From NCBI GenBank assembly GCA_035712145.1, contig DASTBI010000219.1:1-34988 (forward strand): DNA of 34,988 nt, read 5' to 3'. This document shows positions 19,204-27,422 of this stretch, one piece after another (within the stretch, counting starts at the first letter, position 1; each line of letters opens with the position of its first letter). Position numbers and translations under genes: made by a program. The DNA comes from Candidatus Eisenbacteria bacterium. GTDB taxonomy: Bacteria > Eisenbacteria > RBG-16-71-46. The notes beneath the pieces were generated by a model, which saw only the letters and a list, made by a program, of their open reading frames with translations, ran no database searches and was not told where the DNA came from.

Positions 19204-20165
19204 TGGGTCGGTATCGCGAGGCCGATCTTTCGCGACTCACGGTGGGATCGGTCCAGGCGCGCGCCACGCGCGTCTCGGTCTCCGATTTCGCCGCCGCTCC
19301 CGATCCCGAGGCCGCATCGCGCATGCTGGCCACCCTGCCCGACCAGCTCGGCGCTCGCGCGCTCCGAGAGGTCGTGGCGCGGATCGCCAAAGCCGTTCGC
19401 GACCGCCGCCCCGTGGTGGTGATGTGCGGGGGCCACGTCATCAAGACCGGCGTCTCGCCCTGCCTCGCGTCGTGGATGGAGCAGGGCGTGATCACGCACC
19501 TGGCGCTCAACGGCTCGGCGGCGCTCCACGATGTCGAGATCGCGCGCGTGGGCCGGACCTCCGAGGATGTCGAGGCCAACCTCCAGAGCGGCGAGTTCGG
19601 GATGGTGGACGAAACCGGCACCTTCATGAACGCGGCGATGGCCGCGGGCGCGCGCCGAGGGGAAGGGCTCGGCGAGTGCTGGGGACGGGCGCTCGAGGAG
19701 GAAGGCGCTCCGCACGCGCGCTCGAGCCTGCTGGCGACGGCGTGGCGGCGCGGGATTCCGGCGACCGTCCATGTGGCCGTCGGAACCGACACGGTCCACT
19801 TCCATCCGGCGTGCGACGGCGCTTCGCTCGGCGAGACCACGCTGCGCGACTTTCGAATCCTGGCGGCGACGCTCGCCGAAGCGCGCGGCTCGGTGACGCT
19901 CAACCTCGGCTCCGCGGTGGTGATGCCGGAGGTCTTCCTCAAGGCGCTCACCGTGGCGCGCAATCTCGGCGCCGAGCTCACCGACCTGACCACCGTCAAT
20001 CTCGATCAGATCCAGCACTACCGCCCCCGGGTGAACGTCGTCGAGCGTCCGACCCAGGGGCGAGGCAGTCGCGGCTATGCCCTGACCGGACACCACGAGA
20101 TCCTGGTGCCGCTGCTGGCGGGCGCGGTGCTGGCGGAGCTCGCGAACAGCCCCGTGGCCCGCTGA
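19203..20165 (+). CDS. Deoxyhypusine-synthase-like conserved protein of unknown function
   Basis: A 320-residue soluble protein I cannot name with certainty. Its segment order parallels deoxyhypusine synthase: GVITHLALNGSAALHDVEIA (95-114) where that enzyme has its TTAGGVEEDL block; SLLATAWRRGIPATVHVAVG (175-194) matching the helix-strand before its active site; VTLNLGSAVVMPEVFLKAL (231-249) at the GGG..KHH position; ILVPLLAGAVLAE near the end. A Lys equivalent to the catalytic Lys of GGGVVKHH is missing (SAVVMPE), although GGHVIKTG (76-83) is conserved-looking. Bacteria lack eIF5A, so another substrate is expected. Neighbours are DUF3108 and a GT2 glycosyltransferase. The distant homology is inference from by-eye alignment. 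Confidence 0.5.
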   Translation: MGRYREADLSRLTVGSVQARATRVSVSDFAAAPDPEAASRMLATLPDQLGARALREVVARIAKAVRDRRPVVVMCGGHVIKTGVSPCLASWMEQGVITHLALNGSAALHDVEIARVGRTSEDVEANLQSGEFGMVDETGTFMNAAMAAGARRGEGLGECWGRALEEEGAPHARSSLLATAWRRGIPATVHVAVGTDTVHFHPACDGASLGETTLRDFRILAATLAEARGSVTLNLGSAVVMPEVFLKALTVARNLGAELTDLTTVNLDQIQHYRPRVNVVERPTQGRGSRGYALTGHHEILVPLLAGAVLAELANSPVAR

Positions 20166-20193
20166 TCCACCCCCTCTCCATGATGGAGGCTGC

Positions 20194-20916
20194 TTGGCCC
20201 CGCGCGATGTGCTGGTGATCGTGCCCGCGCTCGACGAGGAAGAGAGCCTGGGGCCGACACTCGACGAGGTGCGCCACATCGCGCCCTGGGCCGACCTCCT
20301 GGTGGTCGACGACGGATCCCGCGATCGCACCCCCGACGTCGCGCGCGCGCGGCATGTCCCCGTGCTGCGGCACGCCGTGAACCTGGGCGTGGGCGCGGCC
20401 CTTCAAAGCGGATTCCACTATGCCCTGGAGCGCGGTTACACGATCGGCGTCCAGCACGACGCCGACGGCCAGCACGACCCGCGGGACCTCCTGGCCCTGG
20501 TGGCGCCCGTGCGGGAGGGTCACTGCGATGTGGCGATCGGCTCACGCTACGTCACTCGCACCGGCTATCGCGCGCCTTTCCTGCGCCGCGTGGGCATGCT
20601 GGTTTTCGCCGCCGTGGTCAGGCTCGCGCTGGGGCAGCGCATCGCCGATACCACCTCGGGGTTTCGCGCATACGGACGGCGCGCCATGGAGGCGGGGCTC
20701 GAGGATTTTCCTCGCGACTTCCCCGACGCACCGCTGCTGATCTCGCTCGGCCGGCGCGGGTTTCGATTCGTCGAGGTGCCGGCTCGCATGCGCGAGCGCG
20801 AGGCGGGCCGCTCCTTCTACACGCTGGGCAAGTCGCTCTACTACCCGTACAAGAACATGCTAGCTTCGCTGATGGCGATGTTGCGCGCGGGGAACGACGG
20901 AGAGAGGAGGTCGTGA
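20194..20916 (+). CDS. GT2 glycosyltransferase, dolichyl-phosphate-mannose-synthase-like
   Basis: A 240-residue GT-A glycosyltransferase without clear membrane anchors. Nucleotide-binding start VLVIVPALDEEESLG, VVDDGSRDRT (37-46) and the DXD metal motif as D-A-D (89-91) in QHDADGQHDP. The acceptor-side SGFRAYGRRAMEAG resembles the DPM1/polyprenyl-phosphate hexose class, suggesting transfer to a polyprenyl phosphate. The start is TTG 20194, with GGAGG (20185-20189) only 4 nt away; GTG 20209 is an alternative. It overlaps the DUF2304 gene by one base, a pairing often seen for this GT2 type. Confidence 0.88.
   Translation: MAPRDVLVIVPALDEEESLGPTLDEVRHIAPWADLLVVDDGSRDRTPDVARARHVPVLRHAVNLGVGAALQSGFHYALERGYTIGVQHDADGQHDPRDLLALVAPVREGHCDVAIGSRYVTRTGYRAPFLRRVGMLVFAAVVRLALGQRIADTTSGFRAYGRRAMEAGLEDFPRDFPDAPLLISLGRRGFRFVEVPARMREREAGRSFYTLGKSLYYPYKNMLASLMAMLRAGNDGERRS
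20906..20910 (+). promoter_or_regulatory. Shine-Dalgarno of the DUF2304 gene
   Basis: GGAGG within the end of the GT2 gene is 5 nt before ATG 20916. It makes that ATG more likely than GTG 20913, which is only 2 nt away. Confidence 0.65.
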
Positions 20917-21299
20917 TGGAATTCCTTTCGCGGGCTCAGGTCATCACCGCCATGGCCGCGACGCTGCTGGTGCTGATCGTGCTGGACCTCGTGCGACGCC
21001 GGCGGTTGTCCGAGGAGTACTCGCTGCTGTGGGTGGCCTCCACCGTCATCGTCGCCGTGCTCGGCTTCTCGACGCCGCTGCTCAAGGCCCTGACTCAGGC
21101 GCTCGGCATCCTCTACGAGGCCTCGACGGTGTTCTTCTTCGGCCTCGGATTCGCCACCGCGATGCTGCTCTTCCTCTCGGTGAAGCTCTCCCGGCTCGGT
21201 CAGGACCAGCTCACGCTCACGCGTGAGCTGGCCTTCCTGCGGCTCGAGCTCGAGCGTCTGCGCGGAGGCTCACCCACTCCGGGGCAGGAGAGCGCTTGA
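20916..21299 (+). CDS. DUF2304 small membrane protein
   Basis: A 127-residue protein with hydrophobic segments near 8-25, 36-54 and 66-88, the motif RRRRLSEEYSLLWV typical of DUF2304, and a C-terminal helix rich in Arg/Glu/Leu (LTRELAFLRLELERL) that may form a coiled coil. DUF2304 genes usually lie beside DPM-like GT2 genes, as here, and may provide a membrane anchor for the transferase; that role is inference. Its TGA is shared with the next gene's TTG start (TTGA). Confidence 0.85.
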   Translation: MEFLSRAQVITAMAATLLVLIVLDLVRRRRLSEEYSLLWVASTVIVAVLGFSTPLLKALTQALGILYEASTVFFFGLGFATAMLLFLSVKLSRLGQDQLTLTRELAFLRLELERLRGGSPTPGQESA

Positions 21300-22300
21300 G
21301 CCGCGGTCTCCAATTCGGGATCGGCATCGTCATCTCGGCGGTCTGTCTCTATCTGGCCATGCACGACGTGCGGCCGGCCGAGGTGATGGCTGCGCTCGGC
21401 CAGGCCAACTACGTGGGGTTCGTGATGCTGGTGGCGCTCACGCTCCTCGGGTTCTGGATCCGCGCCTTCCGCTGGAAGTGGCTGCTCGGCACCCCTCAGC
21501 CGCTCGCCACCGGGCCGCTCTACAGCGCCACCATGATCGGCTTCATGGCGAACAACCTGCTCCCGCTGCGCCTCGGGGAGTTCGTTCGCGCGTGGGCGCT
21601 CGGGCGGCGCGTGGGTCTCTCCAAGACGACGGTGTTCGCCACCGTGGTGGTGGAGCGCGTCGTCGACATGATCACGCTGATCGTGATCTTCGGGATCACG
21701 ATGCTGGTCCATCCGATCGGCGAGGGCACCGACGCAGGCCGCCTGGTGCGTCGCGGAGCCACGGTGATGGTGGTCGGAGCCGCGGCGCTCACGTTGTTCG
21801 CCATCGTGCTCGAGCGCCAGCCGCGTTACGCCCACGCGCTCGTCGGCTGGATCACCCGGCCGCTGCCGGAAAAGCTCGGCCGGCGCATCGCGGCGATGCT
21901 CGACCATTTCGTCGACGGCCTCACGCTGTTCCGCGACCTGCCGCGCCTCCTGTGGGTGTTCTTTCTCTCCTTCCTCATGTTCGGCGTCTTCGCGCTCTGC
22001 CTCACCGTCAGCATGGCGGCGTTCCACATCGCCGCGCCCTGGTACTCGGGGCTGGTGATGCTGGTGATCACGGCGATCGGGATCATGGTCCCCGCGGCCC
22101 CCGGCTACATCGGGACTCTCCATGTCGCCTGCAAAGTGGGGCTCAAGCTCTTCGAAGTGGGGCCCGAGCTCTCGGTTCCTTTCGCATGGTTCTTCTGGGC
22201 CGGTCAATGGATCCCCGTCACCCTGGTCGGACTCTACTTCCTGCGGCGCGAGGGTCTTTCGCTGGCGTCCCTGGGCCGGGTGCAGGACGAGCCGGCGTGA
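21296..22300 (+). CDS. AglD/LPG-synthase-type flippase-like integral membrane protein
   Basis: A 334-residue polytopic protein of the lysylphosphatidylglycerol synthase transmembrane family (UPF0104/AglD). It lacks the LPG synthase catalytic domain. Hydrophobic segments are near 5-22, 41-57, 114-138 and several further on. Family motifs are GFMANNLLPLRLGEFVRAW (about 82-100), VVVERVVDMI (117-126) and MVPAAPGYIGTLH. Such stand-alone proteins occur in polysaccharide and N-glycan clusters and are proposed to help translocate lipid-linked sugars. Start TTG 21296 overlaps the DUF2304 stop; AGGAGAG lies just upstream. Confidence 0.85.
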   Translation: MSRGLQFGIGIVISAVCLYLAMHDVRPAEVMAALGQANYVGFVMLVALTLLGFWIRAFRWKWLLGTPQPLATGPLYSATMIGFMANNLLPLRLGEFVRAWALGRRVGLSKTTVFATVVVERVVDMITLIVIFGITMLVHPIGEGTDAGRLVRRGATVMVVGAAALTLFAIVLERQPRYAHALVGWITRPLPEKLGRRIAAMLDHFVDGLTLFRDLPRLLWVFFLSFLMFGVFALCLTVSMAAFHIAAPWYSGLVMLVITAIGIMVPAAPGYIGTLHVACKVGLKLFEVGPELSVPFAWFFWAGQWIPVTLVGLYFLRREGLSLASLGRVQDEPA

Positions 22301-22338
22301 GCGCGTGGCGTCATGGGACGACGCCCGGCCGCTGACGC

Positions 22339-23772
22339 TTGGCGCGCGTCTTCCTTCGCGATTCGGCCGCGCTGGCGGCCAGCCAGTACGTGGCGCGAGC
22401 GATGGTGCTGGCGCGCGGCGTGGCCGCCGCGGCGGCGCTGGGACCCGCGGGTTTCGGGGCATGGAACGCCCTCAACCTGATCCTGGACTACGGCGCCTAT
22501 GCCTCGCTCGGCGCGATCCAGGGTCTCGATCTCATGCTCCCCGCGGCGGTCGCGCGGGGTGAGACCGAATCCGGGCGCCGCGCGATGCGCGGGGCGTGGT
22601 GGATCACGCTCGCCGGCGCCGCCGCGTTCTCGCTGGGCGTTGCCATCGTGCTCGCCAACGGGCGCTGGATTTCCACGACCGGCTGGGGCTGGAGCCCGCC
22701 GCTCGGGATGCTCGTGGCTGCGATCGTGCAGCTCGCGATCCTCTACCACGCGGCGTCGCTTCGCGCTCACGGCGACTTCTCGGTCACCAGCGTGGGTCTC
22801 GCGCTGCAGGCCCTGGTCGGCGGCGGGCTCGGCATCCTCACGGTGTGGCGTCTCGGCGTCTGGGGACTGGTGATCGGATGGATCGCGGGCGGCGTGTGCG
22901 CGATCGCCTGGATGCGCCGCTCGCCGTGGCGGCCGCCGCTCCTGCCCGCGGGACCGAGGGAAGGCATGACGCTGGTCGCGCGCGGCTTTCCGATCTTCGC
23001 CTTCTTCACGCTCACGCTCGTGATCCGCTCGCTCGACCGGATCGCGCTCGCTCGGTACGCCGACAACCAGGCGCTGGGTCTCTATAGCCTCGGGCTCACG
23101 GCCGTGGGGCTGGTGCTCTATCTGCCCGAGGCCGCGGCCGCAGTGTTGTTCCCGCGGGTCGCGGCGGCCGCGCAGGGCGCGCGCGACGCCGAAGAAATCC
23201 GCCTTCAGGTGGTTCGCGCCCATCGTTTCCTGATGGCGACCCTTCCGGCTCTGATCGGCCCTGGTGTCCTCATCGCCCCCTGGGTGCTCGCGCTCGTGCT
23301 GCCGCAGTTCGCCGAGAGCCTCGCGACGCTCCGCGTCCTCGCCGTGGCCGCGCTGGTCTTCTCGATGGCGACGATTCCGTCGTACTACCTGCTGGGGTCG
23401 AGCCGCTCGCCGTCGGTGCTCGGGGTTCCTGCCTCCGCCGCGGTGGTCGCCGCGGCGGCGATCTTCGGCACCGCCATGGTCGCGCCGGGTGCGGTCGAGG
23501 TGGCATGGGCGACCACGGCGGGCTACGCGAGTTTCGCGCTCGCGATGCTCGGGCTGGCCACGCCCCGGCTCGCGCGGCAGGCGGGCGACCGGCTGTGGCT
23601 GTGGGCCGGAACCCTGGCGCCGGTCGCATGGTCCGCGGCGTTGATGCTCTGGCTCTCGCGCGCGCCCGACGCCACGGCGGCCGGCATGGCGCTCAGGACG
23701 GCCGGGTTCCTGGCCCTCTACGCGCCGGTCGGGCTCGTCTGCGCCGGAGTCCTCCGCATCCGCCGACCCTGA
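22339..23772 (+). CDS. Wzx-type oligosaccharide flippase (MOP superfamily)
   Basis: A 477-residue protein with about 12-14 hydrophobic segments. The N-terminal pattern VLARGVAAAAALGPAGFGAWNAL is the polysaccharide-flippase signature (LGP..FG). Mid-protein LDRIALARYADNQALGLYSLGLTAVGLV matches the second half of Wzx transporters. It would move a lipid-linked oligosaccharide across the inner membrane. An in-frame TGA at 22333 leaves TTG 22339 as the first start; no good Shine-Dalgarno is seen, and ATG 22402 would cut the first helix, so TTG is preferred. The preceding gene ends 38 nt upstream. Confidence 0.87.
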   Translation: MARVFLRDSAALAASQYVARAMVLARGVAAAAALGPAGFGAWNALNLILDYGAYASLGAIQGLDLMLPAAVARGETESGRRAMRGAWWITLAGAAAFSLGVAIVLANGRWISTTGWGWSPPLGMLVAAIVQLAILYHAASLRAHGDFSVTSVGLALQALVGGGLGILTVWRLGVWGLVIGWIAGGVCAIAWMRRSPWRPPLLPAGPREGMTLVARGFPIFAFFTLTLVIRSLDRIALARYADNQALGLYSLGLTAVGLVLYLPEAAAAVLFPRVAAAAQGARDAEEIRLQVVRAHRFLMATLPALIGPGVLIAPWVLALVLPQFAESLATLRVLAVAALVFSMATIPSYYLLGSSRSPSVLGVPASAAVVAAAAIFGTAMVAPGAVEVAWATTAGYASFALAMLGLATPRLARQAGDRLWLWAGTLAPVAWSAALMLWLSRAPDATAAGMALRTAGFLALYAPVGLVCAGVLRIRRP

Positions 23773-23783
23773 GGCGTCGAGCC

Positions 23784-23813
23784 TTGCCTCGCCGCGAAGC
23801 CGCGCAGTAGATT
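23784..23813 (+). promoter_or_regulatory. Putative internal promoter ahead of the second GT2 gene
   Basis: TTGCCT (23784-23789), 18 bases, TAGATT (23808-23813). It falls in the 72-nt gap after the flippase gene and predicts a start near 23820, about 25 nt before TTG 23845. Confidence 0.48.
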
Positions 23814-23844
23814 CGCCCGCCTTCTTCGCGCGATCGGAGGTCAT

Positions 23845-24519
23845 TTGCACCGTGGCTTGCGGATCTGTCTGGTCATTCCCTGCTACAACGAAGAGCGGGG
23901 CATCCAACAGGTGCTGGGCCGGGTGCCTCCCGAAGTGGACGACATCGTGGTCGTCGACAACGCCAGCACCGATCGCACCGCCGAAGTCGCGTCGGCGTCC
24001 GGCGCTCGGGTGGTCCGGGAGACCCGGCGCGGATACGGCGCCGCGTACAAGGCGGGTATGGCGGCGGCGACCGGCGACGTGGTGGTGACGCTCGATGGCG
24101 ACGGCACCTATCCTCCCGAGCAGATCCCGAGGCTGGTGGATGTGCTGGTGGACCGGGGCTGGGACTTCCTCTCGGCCTGCCGCTTTCCACTCTCGGACCC
24201 GCGGGCGATGGGATGGTCCAACCAGGTCGGAAACGGGGTGCTCACGGCGACGACCGCACTCCTCTTCCAGAAGCCGATTCGAGACAGCCAGTCCGGGATG
24301 TGGGTGTTCCGGCGGGCGCTGCTCGAGCGCTTCCGGCTCACCTCGGACGGCATGGCTTTCAGCGAGGAGATCAAGCTCGAAGCCCTGCTCCAGGGCGCGA
24401 GGTTCGGAGAGGAGCACATCCCCTATGGAGTCCGCGAAGGCGAGGTGAAGCTGCAGAAGTGGCGCGACGGCTGGGCCAACCTCGTGTTCCTGGTCCGCAA
24501 GCGGCTGCGACTCGTCTGA
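23845..24519 (+). CDS. GT2 glycosyltransferase
   Basis: A 224-residue GT-A transferase. It begins ICLVIPCYNEERGI, then VVVDNASTDRT (35-45), and has D-G-D (84-86) in TLDGDGTYPPEQIP as metal motif. SQSGMWVFRRALLE is the family's middle motif. No membrane segment is obvious. Its 'D.DG..P' and QSG patterns are those of polyprenyl-phosphate or DPM1-like transferases. TTG 23845 has GGAGG (23836-23840) 4 nt upstream. The next GT2 gene starts 4 nt after the stop, so the two are co-transcribed. Confidence 0.87.
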   Translation: MHRGLRICLVIPCYNEERGIQQVLGRVPPEVDDIVVVDNASTDRTAEVASASGARVVRETRRGYGAAYKAGMAAATGDVVVTLDGDGTYPPEQIPRLVDVLVDRGWDFLSACRFPLSDPRAMGWSNQVGNGVLTATTALLFQKPIRDSQSGMWVFRRALLERFRLTSDGMAFSEEIKLEALLQGARFGEEHIPYGVREGEVKLQKWRDGWANLVFLVRKRLRLV

Positions 24520-24523
24520 GGCC

Positions 24524-25240
24524 ATGATCGACCCGTCACGCGTAGCGGTCGTGGTGCCGGCGTTCGACGAGGCCGGCAAGATCGGCGACGTGGTGCGCAA
24601 GGTGCCGAGGCGGCTGGCGGCGGCGGTGTTCGTAGTGGACGACGCCTCGCGCGACACCACGTCCGAGGAGGCTCGCGCCGCCGGCGCCGAGCACGTCCTC
24701 CGTCATCCGGTGAATCGCGGCGTGGGCGCGGCCATTCGAACCGGCCTCGTCGCGGCGCGCGAGCGGGGTTTCGAGTTCGCCGCGGTGCTCTCGGGCGACG
24801 ACCAGCACGAGCCGGTGGAGCTCGAGCGGGCGCTGCCCCCTCTGTTCGAGGATCGCGCCGACCTGGTGCAGGGATCGCGATGGCTTCCGGGAGGGGCGAC
24901 GCCCGGCATCCCGTCCGACCGGCGAGTACTCACCCGGCTCTACGCGCAGCTCTTCCGGATCGCGAGCGGCTACCCATCGACCGATGGCACCAACGGGTTT
25001 CGCGCCTTCCGGCTGGCGCTCCTCGACGATCCGCGCATCCGTCTCGATCAATCCTGGCTGGATCGCTACGAGCTCGAGCCCTACCTGCTGTTCCAGGTGG
25101 TGCGGTGCGGCTATCGGGTGTGTGAAGTGCCGGTGACGGTGCGCTATCATGCGCGCGGAACCACCAAGATGCGGCGCCTGCGGGACGGCTGGAGGATCCT
25201 CCGCCCGCTGATCTACCTGCGACTCGGTCTCAAACATTGA
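24524..25240 (+). CDS. GT2 glycosyltransferase
   Basis: A 238-residue paralogue of its upstream neighbour. VAVVVPAFDEAGKIGDVV is the nucleotide-binding start, FVVDDASRDTT follows (36-46), and the metal motif is G-D-D in LSGDDQHEPVE (91-93) rather than a plain DXD. GTNGFRAFRLALL is the SGF-like middle motif. The conserved DD followed by H-E-P suggests an active enzyme, but the variant metal motif leaves the donor sugar open. Start ATG 24524. It precedes the epimerase by 12 nt. Confidence 0.86.
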   Translation: MIDPSRVAVVVPAFDEAGKIGDVVRKVPRRLAAAVFVVDDASRDTTSEEARAAGAEHVLRHPVNRGVGAAIRTGLVAARERGFEFAAVLSGDDQHEPVELERALPPLFEDRADLVQGSRWLPGGATPGIPSDRRVLTRLYAQLFRIASGYPSTDGTNGFRAFRLALLDDPRIRLDQSWLDRYELEPYLLFQVVRCGYRVCEVPVTVRYHARGTTKMRRLRDGWRILRPLIYLRLGLKH

Positions 25241-25252
25241 CTCGAGGGAGTG

Positions 25253-26227
25253 ATGACGCTCAAGGATCGACGCGTCCTCGTCACCGGTGGCGCAGGCTTC
25301 GTCGGCAGCAATCTGGTCCGCCGGCTGATCCGTGAAGAGGCTCGCGTCACCGTCCTGGACGACCTCTTCACCGGACGGCGCGAGAATCTGCCCGAGTCCG
25401 GCTTCACCTTCGTCGAGGGCTCGGTGTGCGACCCGGCCATGGTGGAGCACCTGGTGGCGGAGAGCGACGTGGTGTTCCATGCGGCGGCGCGGAACATCGT
25501 GGTCTCCACCCGCAATCCGCGCGAGGACTTCGAGACCAACATCGGCGGCACGCTCAACGTGCTGCTCGCGGCGCGGGCGACCGGGGTGTCGAGAGTGGTC
25601 TACACCTCCTCCACGTCGGTCTACGGCAATCCTCGCTACCTGCCGGTCAACGAGGACGACCATCTCTCGCTGCTCACGCCCTATGCGGTCTCCAAGCTCT
25701 CCGGCGAGCACTACTGCATGGCGTTCTACGAGTCCTACGCGTTGCCGACCACGGCGGTGCGCTATTCGAACATCTACGGTCCCGGACAGGATCCGGCCAA
25801 TCCCTATTGCGGGGTGGTGGCCAAGTTCGCGGAGGCGCTGTTCGCGAACCGCGCGCCGGTGATCCACGGCGACGGCAATCAGACCCGCGACTTCACCTAC
25901 ATCGACGATGCGGTCGATGCCACCATCCTGGCCGCGGTCTCCGAGCGCGCGCTCGGCGAGGTGTTCAACGTCGGCACCGGAGTCGAGACCAGCGTCAATC
26001 AGCTGGCCGCGGTGCTGACCCGGCTGGTCGGCGCGTCCGTCACTCCCGCGCACAGCGACCGGCGAGACGTCGACAACATTCGGCGGCGGGTCGTGAACAT
26101 CGAGAAGACTCGCCGCGCGCTGCGGTGGGTGCCCGAGGTGACGCTCGAGGAGGGCTTGCGGCGCACCGTGGAATGGCAGCGAGGACGCAACGCGGAGCGA
26201 GGGGCCGCGAGAACCACCACTGCATGA
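25253..26227 (+). CDS. NAD-dependent epimerase/dehydratase (extended SDR), sugar-nucleotide type
   Basis: A 324-residue extended short-chain dehydrogenase. Rossmann motif TGGAGFVGSN (11-20), acidic VLDDL (34-38), HAAA (76-79), Ser of SSTSVYG (119-125) and the active-site YAVSK (144-148). RYSNIYGPGQ and DFTYIDDAV complete the UDP-glucose/GDP-hexose 4-epimerase-like pattern. Products could be UDP-galactose or a related sugar; the family alone does not say. The ATG at 25253 sits 4 nt from GAGGG and is preferred to the adjacent GTG 25250. It is followed 10 nt later by the GT4 gene with a strong Shine-Dalgarno. Confidence 0.9.
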   Translation: MTLKDRRVLVTGGAGFVGSNLVRRLIREEARVTVLDDLFTGRRENLPESGFTFVEGSVCDPAMVEHLVAESDVVFHAAARNIVVSTRNPREDFETNIGGTLNVLLAARATGVSRVVYTSSTSVYGNPRYLPVNEDDHLSLLTPYAVSKLSGEHYCMAFYESYALPTTAVRYSNIYGPGQDPANPYCGVVAKFAEALFANRAPVIHGDGNQTRDFTYIDDAVDATILAAVSERALGEVFNVGTGVETSVNQLAAVLTRLVGASVTPAHSDRRDVDNIRRRVVNIEKTRRALRWVPEVTLEEGLRRTVEWQRGRNAERGAARTTTA

Positions 26228-26237
26228 GGAGGGGACG

Positions 26238-27422
26238 ATGACGAGCCCCGAGCGACTTCGGCTCTTGTTGGTCAGCGGCGGCAGCGGCTCGTTCGGGACG
26301 CCCGAGCGCGCCACCTGGGAACTCGCCACGCGGCTCTCGGATTCGCGCTACGTGGTCACCGTCTGGCTGCCTCCGGCCGAGGAGCTCGACGAGCTGGCGC
26401 AATCGCTCGCGGACCGCGGCGCCTCGGTCGAGCGCCTGATGGAGCCGCGCTCGCGCTGGGATCTGCGTGGCGCCGCAGCGCTGGGATCGATGTTTCGCCG
26501 CGTGCGCCCCACCGTCGTGCACCTCCACACCGAGGCCGACGGCGGCCACCGCACCCTGCCATCGTGGATCCGCATGTTCGGCACCCCGCACCTGATCGCC
26601 ACGCACCATGGACTGCCGGGCTGGGAGCCGTGGCCGTCCCTGGGCACGGCCGACGTCGTGACCGCGGTGTGCGAATCCGCCGGCGAAGCGCTCATCCGCG
26701 CGCACGGAGTCATGCGTGCGCGCCTGCGGCTCGTTCCGAACGGCGTCGAGCCTCCCGACGAGGAGGCCGAGACGGGCCCCGCTCGGTGGATTCGGGAGCA
26801 GCTGCGCGTCGATGCCCGGCGACCGCTCTGGGTGTGCCCCGCGCGCCTCGAGGACATCAAGGGCCACGAGACGCTGCTCGACGCGCTCCATCGTCTGCAT
26901 CAGCAGGGCTACGACTTCGTCGTCGCGTTGGCTGGAGAGGGCGCACGGCAGGCCGGGCTCGAGCGCCGGGCCGAGGAGCTCGGACTGGCGCGGAAAGTCC
27001 ACTTCCTCGGCAGCGTCGACTCGCTGGGACCGGTTCTGCTCGCCGCCGACGCGGTCGTGCTCGCTTCCCGTGAAGAGGCGCAGCCGCTGTCCATCCTGGA
27101 GGCCATGGCGCGCGGCCGGCCGGTCGTGGCCAGCGCGGTCGGAGGGCTTCCCGATCTGATCCAGGATGGCTCGAGCGGACTGCTCGTGCCGCCGAACGAT
27201 TCCGAAGCACTGGCGCTGGCGCTGGCGACGCTTCATCAGCGCCCCGAGGTGGCGGAGCTTCTCGGTTCGGGCGCCGCGGAGCGGGCGCACGGGCAGTTCA
27301 CATGGGCGCACGCGGTCGAGCGCTACGAGGCGATCTACGACGATCTGATCGGTCTGGCCGGGTTCACCCCGCGCTCCGGGTCGCGCGGCCGAGCGCCCGC
27401 GCCGGCCGGGACCCGCGGTTGA
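26238..27422 (+). CDS. GT4 family glycosyltransferase
   Basis: A 394-residue GT-B transferase with two Rossmann halves. N-terminal LLLVSGGSGSFGTPERATWELA, VVHLHTEADGG (93-103) and ATHHGLPGW; C-terminal domain with VCPARLEDIKGHETLLDAL (199-217), LAGEG, and the retaining-enzyme signature E280-x7-E288 in EEAQPLSILEAMARGRPVVA. The last 30 residues are Arg/Ala/Gly-rich and probably disordered. AGGAGGGG lies just before ATG 26238. Its TGA is shared with the TTG of the next gene (TTGA). Confidence 0.93.
   Translation: MTSPERLRLLLVSGGSGSFGTPERATWELATRLSDSRYVVTVWLPPAEELDELAQSLADRGASVERLMEPRSRWDLRGAAALGSMFRRVRPTVVHLHTEADGGHRTLPSWIRMFGTPHLIATHHGLPGWEPWPSLGTADVVTAVCESAGEALIRAHGVMRARLRLVPNGVEPPDEEAETGPARWIREQLRVDARRPLWVCPARLEDIKGHETLLDALHRLHQQGYDFVVALAGEGARQAGLERRAEELGLARKVHFLGSVDSLGPVLLAADAVVLASREEAQPLSILEAMARGRPVVASAVGGLPDLIQDGSSGLLVPPNDSEALALALATLHQRPEVAELLGSGAAERAHGQFTWAHAVERYEAIYDDLIGLAGFTPRSGSRGRAPAPAGTRG

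Noticed and set aside
19203-20165. A true deoxyhypusine synthase
   Set aside because: The catalytic Lys block is not present and bacteria lack eIF5A. Only fold-level similarity is proposed.
24524-25240. A recent tandem duplication of the 23845 and 24524 GT2 genes
   Set aside because: The proteins differ in the metal motif and most residues. They are diverged paralogues rather than a recent duplication.
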